This document shows, piece after piece, positions 1-8,100 of a stretch of DNA of 31,249 bases. Source of the DNA: Limnoglobus sp043780595 (lineage in GTDB: Bacteria > Planctomycetota > Planctomycetia > Gemmatales > Gemmataceae); contig JAYWCL010000061.1 of assembly GCA_043780595.1 (NCBI GenBank), forward strand, positions 1-31,249, given 5' to 3'. The position numbers and the translations under genes are program-made. Below the pieces are notes generated by a model. The model was not told where the DNA came from and made no database searches. It saw only the letters and a program-made list of their open reading frames with translations. How positions within the stretch are numbered: the first letter of the stretch is position 1; each line of letters opens with the position of its first letter.

Positions 1-1
1 C

Positions 2-88
2 GCCAAGCAACGCGGCGTCGACTGGCAATTCAAACTCGCAGACGCACGCATAAAGTTAAAGCGACTTTACCCCAAAACCAAGACTTGA
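2..88 (+). CDS. IS630-family transposase, C-terminal end (5' part outside window)
   Basis: Reading from base 2, an open frame gives 28 codons and a TGA at 86-88. The peptide ends VDWQFKLADARIKLKRLYPK. The pattern WQF-x-x-x-DARIKLKRLYP is what I know from the extreme C-terminus of planctomycete IS630-family (Tc1/mariner-like DDE) transposases. Only the tail is visible, so the catalytic residues, the left end and whether the element is intact cannot be judged. IS630 elements insert at TA. A TA lies at 97-98 and another at 103-104, so the right end of the element probably falls within a few bases of the stop, next to the 3' end of the following minus-strand gene. The recognition rests on a short peptide. 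Confidence 0.7.
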   Translation, partial: AKQRGVDWQFKLADARIKLKRLYPKTKT

Positions 89-101
89 CGACGCACTAGG
101 G

Positions 102-608
102 CTATTCGTTGAATTCGGCGGTGGTGAATTGCCTTACGCGGCTGATATCCACTGACATTTTTCTAATCAACGCGCCCTTGGAAGTCGCCTTGAGAAATTT
201 GGCGTAGCGTGGGTCGTTCATCGTTTGGCCGGGCAAAATCCCTGGCGTATCGTTTGCCGCCCAATAAATGCAAATCTCCCCTTCGCATTCTTTGATGTCG
301 ATTTCATATGCTCCGGTCAATTCAAACCGAACCACCACTAAGCGGATCGGACAATTTCCGATATTTTTCCATGAAACCAAGCCCGATTGCACTTCTACGC
401 CACAAGGATTGACACCCGTGATTAGCTTCGTGTCGACCACAATCGCTTCGGGGTTGCCGACTTGTTCGCGCGGGGTTGCGGTAGGGGCTGTAGGCGATGC
501 CTTCTGCGCATTTACAACGCGAAAGTAATCGCCGATTGTGAAATAGCCGAGAGGCAACACAAACGCAAGCACGGCTGCGATAGCGATTATTAGGCAGATG
601 CGTGACAT
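102..608 (-). CDS. hypothetical single-TM protein, tandem paralogue A
   Basis: 168-aa protein of unknown function. Residues about 5-27 are a hydrophobic segment after MSRIC, so it is probably an N-terminal membrane anchor or uncleaved signal with the rest outside the cytoplasm. A short Pro/Thr-rich linker (about 37-50) leads to a globular part with several Cys residues. It is clearly related to the upstream neighbour at 639-1112: both share a QS-x-x-x-x-W-(K/E)-NIG-(N/D)-CP-(I/V)-R core, a C-I-(Y/F)-W-(A/T)-AN stretch and an identical-type end (T-x-AEFN-E/D). The matching C-terminus shows that this copy is complete even though an IS630 end lies only 13 bp beyond its stop. Probably the last gene of a minus-strand series that starts at 3460. 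Confidence 0.65.
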   Translation of the reverse strand: MSRICLIIAIAAVLAFVLPLGYFTIGDYFRVVNAQKASPTAPTATPREQVGNPEAIVVDTKLITGVNPCGVEVQSGLVSWKNIGNCPIRLVVVRFELTGAYEIDIKECEGEICIYWAANDTPGILPGQTMNDPRYAKFLKATSKGALIRKMSVDISRVRQFTTAEFNE

Positions 609-638
609 GCGGCACTTATTCTTTCTGCAGTGTACAGA

Positions 639-1112
639 TTAATCGTTGAATTCGGCGGGGGTGTACTGTGAGGCTTTCCCTAGTGTAACCTCGATACGTT
701 TTATCAATGGGCCAAACCCAACGACTTGGAGCGGTTTTGCCTTGCTCGCAAGAGTCATTTCCTCGCCTTTGGGAACGCCTCGCGTGTTGTTATTTGCGGT
801 CCAAAATATGCAACAATAACCGGATACGCTTTCGATCTTTTTGTTTCGTTCGTCGAATGCTTGGATGTCGGCCACAAGCATACGCACAGGGCAGTCACCG
901 ATATTTTCCCACTTGATGTATGCCGATTGGACGACATCCCCTTTGGGATTGATCGACGTGAGCAGTTCGGCGTCCGAGGTCATGCGAACTCGCGGCTCGC
1001 CTTTTTTTTCGTGCGTCGCAACGTGGTAGGCCACTGAACCGACAACGTAGACGATGGGCACGACGAAGAGGGTAATGGCGGCGATGGCGATAAGTCGATT
1101 GATGCGTGACAT
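639..1112 (-). CDS. hypothetical single-TM protein, tandem paralogue B
   Basis: 157-aa protein of unknown function, paralogous to the gene at 102-608 and separated from it by 30 bp. Residues about 6-30 form one hydrophobic segment after MSRINR, followed by a charged linker (HEKKGEPR) and a probably extracytoplasmic domain. The conserved core QSAYIKWENIGDCPVRM, the CCIFWTANN stretch and the C-terminal TPAEFND align with the neighbour, while the linker and the region after the WTANN motif differ in length. The arrangement implies a local duplication followed by substantial divergence. I do not recognise the family. The conserved W-x-NIG-x-CP core suggests a small beta-rich domain, but that is a guess. 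Confidence 0.65.
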   Translation of the reverse strand: MSRINRLIAIAAITLFVVPIVYVVGSVAYHVATHEKKGEPRVRMTSDAELLTSINPKGDVVQSAYIKWENIGDCPVRMLVADIQAFDERNKKIESVSGYCCIFWTANNNTRGVPKGEEMTLASKAKPLQVVGFGPLIKRIEVTLGKASQYTPAEFND

Positions 1113-1161
1113 GCGATTGGCCTTTGAAACAAGGTGAATCTAAGGAACCTACTTAGGCTCG

Positions 1162-1353
1162 TTATCCAACAACCCGAGCCTCGCCATTTCCTGCCTGAGT
1201 TGTCGATTGACAACTTCCGTAACAAGTATTCTCTTCGGCTTCAGCCATTTTGACGATTATCGGCCACATTTTAGAGCGAATGACAACCCGCCTTTGGGCC
1301 TGGGGCAGTTCGCTTTCAGTGTCAGGTTTCATTTCGGCGCTCAACATTCCCAT
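1162..1353 (-). CDS. possible small ORF coupled to the sigma-factor stub
   Basis: A 63-codon frame beginning MGMLSAEMKPD overlaps the 3' end of the sigma-factor fragment by 13 nt. Its ATG lies just before the fragment's stop in an ATGGGAATGTTGA arrangement typical of translational coupling, and a weak GGTAGG lies upstream. It has no recognisable domain, is hydrophilic, and ends 49 bp before the start of the 157-aa gene. A small hairpin (AGTTGTC/GACAACT, 1198-1215) falls within its 3' part. It may be a real small gene of the minus-strand series or a chance frame in a degraded region. Confidence 0.28.
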   Translation of the reverse strand: MGMLSAEMKPDTESELPQAQRRVVIRSKMWPIIVKMAEAEENTCYGSCQSTTQAGNGEARVVG

Positions 1354-1583
1354 GACGGCCTACCTTTGGTAACAATCATCGACAATTTCAAAATAAAATC
1401 AATATCCGCAAACCATTTTGTGGCAACGAGCGCCGTCGCGTCGAGCGTCTGCCCGGGCTGTTCGCAGCGCAGTTTCGCATCCGCCAGCTTCCGTAACTCA
1501 TCGTAAATCAGCGGTAACAACTGCTCGGCCGCAGCCGCTTCACCCCGGTCGATCCGTTCGAGTAACTGCGTAATTTCTAGCAT
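1341..1583 (-). pseudogene. ECF sigma-70 factor, N-terminal stub with unrelated tail
   Basis: 80-aa frame beginning MLEITQLLERIDRGEAAAA. Residues 1-53 match the start of planctomycete ECF sigma factors (region 2.1 side): AAEQLLPLIYDELRKLA followed by CEQPGQTLDATALV. In intact relatives ALV is followed by HEA(Y/W)LRL and then regions 2.2-4. Here the sequence switches at residue 54 to ATKWFADIDFILKLSMIV and stops at 80. Most of the core-binding region and all promoter-recognition parts are missing, so it cannot act as a normal sigma factor. Base composition changes at the same point, from GC-rich to AT-rich (ATTGATTTTATTTTG). The start is 5 bp after the stop of the 623-aa membrane gene, so the two are probably co-transcribed. 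Deletion or recombination remnant is the simplest reading. Confidence 0.7.
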
Positions 1584-1588
1584 AACTC

Positions 1589-3460
1589 TCAACTCAACGA
1601 GAGTGGCATCGGTTCCCAGGAGTAATCGAATGGGGCGTCGACGGTTTCTTCGCTTTCGCCGCGATCGCGGAAGATGTGCAAGACGCGGAAGCGGCTCACG
1701 TCGTCGAACTTTGGCTCGGGGTACGTTTCGGACTCGAACTGGTTGCCGGGCGAGTAATCGTGAATCATCACGCGGACTTTCGGCACGCCGTGGAAGTGGT
1801 GTTCCTCCGCCCGTTTGCGTCCGCCATGCACATCGTAAAGTTCGAGAACCGAGCGCAAGACTTGTTCGAGGCGTTTGTGCCCGACGCCTTGTTCGAGGTA
1901 GATGAGGTCGATGTGCAAAGTGCGCAACACTTGGTGCATATGCTGGCGAACGCGGGCACCGAACAGCCGGTGATACGGCGGGCCGATCGGGCGAAGTGCC
2001 TCCGCGCCGTCGGAGTTCTTGCCGGTGGTCGGGTCTTCCCAGAGTAGCGTTTCGATGAACCACCAGTGCGGGGCGATCCAGAACCCACCACCATCGGGGC
2101 CGCCACTCGGCCGCTTGTCGTTCCGTTGATGTTCCTTCACCGCAAGCGTCGCTTGTTTAATGAGTTTTGCGACGCCGCGAATGAACCGACGTCGCAAGCG
2201 AATATCGCCGCGGCGTGCGAGTCGTTCCCGGAGCGTCATATCGAGCGTGCCGGTAACGCTCGATGTGGGACCATCGAGATCTTGCAGGCTCACTTTCAAC
2301 GGCCAACGCGGGTCGAAGTCGCGTGCCTGCGATTGCTCCGTTGGCACGAGTTTAATCGACACGCACTCCGTGTCGGCAGGCGTTTTTCGCGTTGGGAACC
2401 CCCAGCGTTTCAGTCGCGATTTCGCCAACTTCAAATCGGCCGGTAACGCGGAACCTTCGACGTTCACCGTGAGGGGCAACCGGCGTGTGGGGTCGGTACG
2501 GCGAAACAGAATCACCTGATATACGCCGAGAACGAGGATGCCGGGTATGAGCCACGCGGCCAGCGCACCGAGGAATCCCGTTACGGGCATCGCCGCATCG
2601 AGCGCCGGGGCAGTCAGCAATCGTCCGCCACACGCTGTGAGAATGAGATCGCAAATGGCGAGGCTGACGAAGGTGACACCGAGCGTGATGATTCGCCAGA
2701 TCGGTACGCCGAAGATCGGTTTGCCCACACCCGATCGCCACAGCACGACGGCATCGTCGCCCCGGCTCAAACGACCCGCGACCAATGCGAGACAGGCCAC
2801 CACCAAGCAGAGTGAAAGGCCGTAGATGGGCGGGGTAATCCAGGTGACGAGCGTTGCGAGTATCAGGTAGCCGAGTAGCACGACACCGTCAGCGCCACGC
2901 GGATCGCGTTCGCCGGCTGCGAGGCGCATTTTCTGATCGAAGATCGACACGGGCAAGTAAATACCCGCCGCAATACACGCTGCGAGTGCCGACCACAGAC
3001 TCATGAGCACGATGAGGTACAGCACGTACGACGTCCGCATTCCCAGTTCGCGCCAGCCGTTCGGGAACGCCCACCACGCGAGCGCTGCTAGTGCGCCCCA
3101 CACGACGAGTACGGCGAACGCGAGGAATGCCAGTCGGGGTATCCGTTGCGGCATCGGCGGCGTGCCGCGGAAGTCGATGCCGACGTCGTACTTCAGCTGA
3201 TCGAAGCGATTTGCCCGAACCGCGAGGAACGTGCCAACCCACTGCACCCAGGCAATTGGCTGCGTGCGGTGCCACGCCAACACACACAAGATGCCGAGGA
3301 CGAGTGCGGCTCCCGCGAGCGCATCTTGCCACTCGGTACTCGCCATGCGACCGACGACTTCGAGACCGATCAAGAACCCCACGACGACGAGCGCCATGCC
3401 GCGTTCGGACGAAGGAATCAAACGCTGCACCCGCGGCAGTACGGCAGACAGGAGTTTCAT
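1589..3460 (-). CDS. hypothetical polytopic membrane protein (623 aa)
   Basis: I do not recognise the family. The first half (to about residue 320) holds roughly eight hydrophobic helices, at about 21-38, 46-63, 110-133, 143-168, 193-209, 213-229, 255-277 and 289-316. A soluble C-terminal half of about 300 residues follows, rich in Arg/Lys and His, with no catalytic motif I can name. A stretch around 496-560 (VRQHMHQVLRTLHIDLIYLE, then a His-rich EEHHFHG) looks helical. The ATG at 3460 gives an N-terminus running into the first helix. It is the first gene of a minus-strand series, 5 bp before the sigma-factor stub. If the sigma gene was once intact, this could have been its membrane partner, but nothing in the sequence looks like a known anti-sigma domain. 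Confidence 0.75.
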   Translation of the reverse strand: MKLLSAVLPRVQRLIPSSERGMALVVVGFLIGLEVVGRMASTEWQDALAGAALVLGILCVLAWHRTQPIAWVQWVGTFLAVRANRFDQLKYDVGIDFRGTPPMPQRIPRLAFLAFAVLVVWGALAALAWWAFPNGWRELGMRTSYVLYLIVLMSLWSALAACIAAGIYLPVSIFDQKMRLAAGERDPRGADGVVLLGYLILATLVTWITPPIYGLSLCLVVACLALVAGRLSRGDDAVVLWRSGVGKPIFGVPIWRIITLGVTFVSLAICDLILTACGGRLLTAPALDAAMPVTGFLGALAAWLIPGILVLGVYQVILFRRTDPTRRLPLTVNVEGSALPADLKLAKSRLKRWGFPTRKTPADTECVSIKLVPTEQSQARDFDPRWPLKVSLQDLDGPTSSVTGTLDMTLRERLARRGDIRLRRRFIRGVAKLIKQATLAVKEHQRNDKRPSGGPDGGGFWIAPHWWFIETLLWEDPTTGKNSDGAEALRPIGPPYHRLFGARVRQHMHQVLRTLHIDLIYLEQGVGHKRLEQVLRSVLELYDVHGGRKRAEEHHFHGVPKVRVMIHDYSPGNQFESETYPEPKFDDVSRFRVLHIFRDRGESEETVDAPFDYSWEPMPLSLS

Positions 3461-3586
3461 AATTCTATTTCATCACGATTGACCAATTTCGCCAACCGCT
3501 ATCTGAAGAAAGTCGCAAAAGATCGACAATTCCTCGCATTCCGCAAATGATATCCGAGTAACAATCAATGGCATATCGAATCAAAA

Positions 3587-3608
3587 CCCACGGACGACCG
3601 TCCGTGGG
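3587..3608. repeat. 9-bp perfect hairpin, 127 bp upstream of the 623-aa gene
   Basis: CCCACGGAC (3587-3595) and GTCCGTGGG (3600-3608) pair perfectly around a GACC loop. No T-run follows on either strand, and it lies 5' of the minus-strand gene starting at 3460, so it is not a terminator for that gene. It may be a dispersed palindrome; the window holds no second copy. Confidence 0.5.
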
Positions 3609-3816
3609 CACTTCCTCCAATATCGAAAGCCCGGTCATTCCGCGTCGAGATGGTTGAAAAGGGAGTTGTATTTGCCGCGATCGATGGCAAGGACGGCGGC
3701 AGGATTCATTGCAAACCTGCGGGCAAAGGGGCTTGGCGATATAACCGCGGAGGCAGCGGCGAAACTCGCGGTAGACAGGTTGCGGAAGTGACCCGAAAAG
3801 CTCAAACGCCTTTCGG

Positions 3817-4022
3817 GGCATGGTTCAATCGCGGCGATTTTGGGTAGCAGTGAATGATTCCACCACTTACCCACCCACCCTTCCGTGGAATCACGCCGAA
3901 TTTCGGAATCAACCTAACACACCAACGACTTACGTCCGAAATGGGTCGTCTGGAACCACGCCGGAATCAAAGTTTCGGTGGTACTTTACGGCAAAACGGC
4001 AACCTCGCTTTGAACCATGCCC
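3817..4022. repeat. imperfect direct repeat, copy 1 (~206 bp)
   Basis: Starts GGCATGGTTCAATCG and ends GAACCATGCCC. It matches copy 2 along its whole length in the same order: GGCATGGTT-C-AATCG, GGGTAGCAG, CACTTACC-CACCCA, CGAAT-T-GCGGAAT or its equivalent, CACCAACGACTTACGTCCGAA (the best-conserved block), CCGGAATCA, TTTCGG-GGTACTTT and GGCAAAAC. The copies differ by many substitutions and small indels. Nothing coding is conserved. It could be a dispersed genomic repeat, a structured RNA region or a decayed short mobile repeat. Confidence 0.65.
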
Positions 4023-4073
4023 TTTTCGGCGATCATTTGGTATTTCGACAGTATCGCGGCTTACAGAAATTCT

Positions 4074-4281
4074 GGCATGGTTCCAATCGTGGCGGCATTG
4101 GGTAGCAGGAAAGTGGTTTCGGCACTTACCACCCACCCCTCCGCGAACTCACTCCCGAATTGCGGAATGTAGCTAACCCACCAACGACTTACGTCCGAAT
4201 TTGGCCAATTCCAATCCCGCCGGAATCACTTTTCGGCGGTACTTTTTTGGCAAAACTGCGACCGGGATTCGAACCATACCC
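4074..4281. repeat. imperfect direct repeat, copy 2 (~208 bp)
   Basis: Second copy of the repeat that begins at 3817, offset by about 257 bp and separated from copy 1 by 51 bp of weakly related or unrelated sequence. The central block CACCAACGACTTACGTCCGAA is identical in both. The 3' end reads GACCGGGATTCGAACCATACCC, which resembles a tRNA T-loop in reverse complement, but copy 1 does not keep it and no cloverleaf forms. Confidence 0.65.
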
Positions 4282-4446
4282 TGTTCGCTCTTTTAGTGTA
4301 GGAAAACGCGCGGCCATTTGTCGCATTACCAGAATGCGCAAATAGTGCAGTATCCGAACCCTTGGCAGTTGTGGTAATCTGGGCAGAATGAAGTTGTGTC
4401 TGTAACATCGTAACGGATTGCTACCCGTTCATTCGGGCGGAGAGTC

Positions 4447-4878
4447 ATGGACGGGATCATTGAGTTGCTCGAAACGATTCGCGATAACGGTTTCGCGGTC
4501 GGCCGGTTACCGGGTACGTTCCACATCGCGCTCGCTCGCCAGGTCGAGTCGACGGGTGGTATCCTCGTTTCGACCGGCATCACGTGGCGACAACTCGCCA
4601 GCCACCTGAAAACCTTGAAGTTCGACAAAGACCTTGTTCGCGGAATCCAGATCGACCCCGACGTGCTGCATCCGCGCGATCGCGAACGGATGTGGTACGC
4701 ATCGATCGGTATCGCCGGCGTCGATACTCCCAATGCCTTCCTGCAAGCCGACGAACTCGCAGTGTTGCTCGAGCCGCACGGCTACGTCATCGTACCCACC
4801 ACGATGATGCCATCGTCGATCCGCGCTCCGATTCCGGTCCGCGAAGAAACGACGAAGCCGAAGCGGAAGAAGAAGTAG
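4447..4878 (+). CDS. hypothetical protein (143 aa) with Lys/Arg tail
   Basis: Soluble protein of unknown function. The ATG at 4447 follows GGAGAG (4439-4444), which supports the start although the spacing is short. Residues 1-20 (MDGIIELLETIRDNGFAVGR) look helical. The middle is a mixed alpha/beta-like region (LARQVESTGGILVSTGITWR, then a segment with DPDVLHPRDRERMWY). The last 20 residues are disordered-looking and very basic, ending TKPKRKKK, which could contact nucleic acid or be simply a linker. No signal peptide or membrane segment. The gene stands alone between the repeat region and the large surface-protein gene; the 281 bp downstream (4879-5159) show nothing else I can support. Confidence 0.65.
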   Translation: MDGIIELLETIRDNGFAVGRLPGTFHIALARQVESTGGILVSTGITWRQLASHLKTLKFDKDLVRGIQIDPDVLHPRDRERMWYASIGIAGVDTPNAFLQADELAVLLEPHGYVIVPTTMMPSSIRAPIPVREETTKPKRKKK

Positions 4879-5159
4879 TGCGACAAGCCCGATGCGAAGA
4901 CTTCGGGCGGTGGCTCACTTTTGAGTTATTGAAGAATCTGCGCAAACTACGCGGCCATCCAATCCGTCGTAACGATGGAATCGTTATAATTGGCGAAGAA
5001 ATTCGCCTGCTGTAACGATTGAGTTCGTTGCGTGCGTCTGCGGCGCGCGCATATTTCCTCCAGACTACCGAAGTTGCCTTGTAACCGCGTTTATGCTGCG
5101 GATAATCATCGAAACTCATCCGTGTCGGCGCGCCCCGTTCTCCATTCGCGAGGTGTTTT

Positions 5160-8100
5160 ATGTCGTTCCGCCGTTTGTTCTCGAGTCGTGTGGGTCGCGT
5201 TACCCCCAAACCGCTCGTTCGCCCTGCTTTTCCTCGTATCGGCTTCGAATCGCTCGAAGACCGTACGACTCCGGCCGTCTTCACGGCGACGATCGACCCC
5301 GCGGCAGATAGTGCGGGAGCGCTCGCGCAGCTCATCGGCATTTTTAATAAAGCCGCCGCGAACAATCAGTCGGACACGATCAACCTGTTTCCCGGTGGGA
5401 CTTACTCCTTCGCGGGGCCGAACAATACGTCGGGGAATGGCAGCAATGCACTCCCGTTGATTACGGTCGATGGCACGGGTAAGAACTCGATCACGGTGAA
5501 CGGCAACGCCGCAACCCTGACGCGAGCATCCGGTTCGACGGACTTCCGATTCTTCCAACTCAGCGGCAGCCCGAATAGTATCTCGCTGACGATCAACGAT
5601 TTGAACCTGTTCGGTGGTTCGGCAAAAGGGTCGGGGGCGGCTCAAGATGGCGGGGCGATTTACGTCACCGATGGCGGTGCATTGACGGTCAATAATAGCG
5701 TATTCAATGCGAATGCATCCGACGGTAACGGTGGCGCAGTCCGTTTCAATGGCACTTCGGGCGCGATCTCACAAGGGATTTTCTCGAACACCAAGTTCAC
5801 GAGTAATATCGCCCAGAAGGACGGCGGCGCGGTCTCCAACAGCTTTGCGGGCTTCTTCCAGTTCAACTCCAGCACGATCAGCAATAACAAGGCGGTCGAC
5901 GGCAACGGCGGCATCGGAACCTTCACGGGCACCTTCGAGTTCAACGATACCGTGCTCGATTCCAACACGGGAATGGGACTCGGCTCGGCAGGGGCCTTCG
6001 GCGGGTCCGAGGCGACATTTACGCGAAGCACGATTACCAACAACACGGCCACGAGCGGCGGCACCGGTGGCGCGAGTTCAGGTAGCAGCAACATTCGCGT
6101 CGTCGATAGTTTCGTTGCGAACAACGACGGACAATTTACGACGAGTTCGGGCGGTGGGATTCAAGGATCCAAGGTCGAAGTCATCAGTTCGACCGTCACG
6201 AACAACAAGTCCGGTGCCGGTGGTGGCATTGCCGGTTCGGATGTGATTGTGCAGCATTCGACCGTCACACTCAATCAATCGACGTTCGGTATCGCCAGCG
6301 CCGGTGGTATCCAAGCGAAAACACTCAGCATCACGCACTCGATCGTCGCGCAGAACACGAACACCGATGCGATCAGCGACATCTCGGACTTCAGCGTCTC
6401 GGGTGGGGCAACGCTCTCGAAGGGGTTTAACTTCTTCGGCGTAGTTCCGCTGACGAACTTCACGGCGGTGGCATCGGACACGGGTGGCACGAAGACCGCG
6501 CCGATCAACCCGTTGCTCGGTACCGCACAACTCAACGGCGGCGCAACGCCGACGCTGGCCCCGATTGTGGGTAGCCCCGTAATTAATATGGGTAGCACGA
6601 CACCTTCGACGGGGCTGACGACCGATCAACGTGGCCTCGCCCGCGTCGTCGGCGTCAAAGCCGACATCGGTGCCTTTGAAGTGCAGGTCGGAAACGCTTT
6701 GTCCATCGTGCAAGGGGACGGTCAGGCGGCGGGTGTGTCGCTGCCATTCGGCACCGCGTTGCGAGTGCTCGTCAGCGATCCGAACGGTACCGCCGTTAGC
6801 GGTGCTGCGGTCACGTTCCAGGCACCCAACACGCCGAATCCCACGGCCAGTGCGGGCCTCAACGGCGGGGGAACCTCCGCCGTCGTCGTCACGAAAGCGG
6901 CTGGTACATCGACCGTTTCGGCGGTCGCGAACGATCAAGCCGGCACTTACAAAGTCATCGTTTCCGTGCCGAGCGGTGCCGGTTCGGTGTTCTTTACGCT
7001 GCAAAACACGAACTTCGGCGGGGCCGGTGCCCTCGTCGGCACGCCGTCGGTCAGCGCCGGTAACAATCAGACAGCCGTCGTGGGCAAAGCCTACACGAAT
7101 CCGCTCGTGCTGTCGCTCACGAATTTGGGCAACCCGGTCTCAGGTGTGCCGTTCTTGTTCACCGCGCCGTCGGCGGGGGCTTCGGCCACCTTTGCCGGGG
7201 GTGTCACCTCGCAAACGTTCGTCACCGATGCCGCAGGAAGTATCTCGTTGCCAGTGACGGCCAACAGTAAGACCGGGCCGTTCCAGATCGTCGCCTCGAA
7301 CCCGACGCTCGGCACCGTCGCGTTCTCGCTCAGTAACACCCCCGGTGTCGCATCGATCGTCAGCGTCGTAAGCGGAAACGGTCAGTTCGCCATCGTCAAC
7401 AAGGCGTACACCGCTCCGCTCCGCGTGCAAGTGTCCGACTCTTTCGGCAACCCCATCGGTGCCGGTACCGACGTCACCTTCACTGCACCGGCTGCTGGTG
7501 CCTCAGTCAATTTCGCGGGTGCCAACCCGGTGACAGTCCAGACGCTCGCCGATGGTACCGCGAAGACGGTCATTCCCACGGCGAACAACCTCGGCGGTAA
7601 TGTGGCGATCAGTGCATCGCTCCTCAGTGGCACGCCGGGAATCTTCAATCTCACGAACGTGGCCGTCCCACCGGCCCCGCCACCGCCGCCCGCGCCGAAT
7701 ACTGCCCCACAGATTTCGGACGTACTCGATACGACCGCGATCAGCGGTTCGCCGTCGGCCGCGCTGCCGTTCTTCATCACCGATTTTGAAACCGGATCGA
7801 GCTCGTTGACCGTCACGGCCACTTCCTCGAACACCACACTGATACCCGTGATCTCGTTCGGCGGATCCGGATCGAATCGCACGGTCACAGTGAATACCGC
7901 TGCCGGGCTGGTCGGTACTGCGACGATCACGGTCGTCGTGAGCGATGGTTCCCTCACCGCAACGGACACGTTCGACGTGACGGTGAACCCCGTACCGCCA
8001 CCGCCGCCCCCGCCTCCGGGAGCGAACATCCCGCCGAGCATCTCGGACGTGAACAGCCTGACGATCCAGGCGGGTCAGTCGACATCGGCGATACCGTTCC

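Larger units (their letters stand above)
3461..4446. other. gene-poor intergenic region, about 1 kb
   Basis: No frame here reads like a protein: the available frames are short, rich in Trp/Arg/Pro and shared between both repeat copies in different registers. The region holds the hairpin at 3587-3608 and the two ~207-bp repeat copies at 3817-4022 and 4074-4281. Its base composition is visibly less GC-rich than the flanking genes. The last ~160 bp before 4447 presumably include the promoter of the next gene, but I cannot point to convincing -35/-10 boxes. Confidence 0.6.

Noticed and set aside
1198..1215. 7-bp hairpin AGTTGTC/GACAACT as terminator
   Set aside because: Weak stem with no T-run on either strand.
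3465..3874. Open frames of 79-118 codons in the intergenic region
   Set aside because: Unlike any family, Arg/Cys/Trp-rich, poor starts, and they run through repeat sequence.
4255..4281. tRNA T-arm-like sequence (GGTTCGAATCCCGGT on the minus strand)
   Set aside because: The expected 5-bp T-stem does not pair, no acceptor or anticodon arm is found, and the other repeat copy lacks the motif.
3817..4281. CRISPR array
   Set aside because: Only two long diverged repeats; no regular short repeat-spacer pattern and no cas genes.
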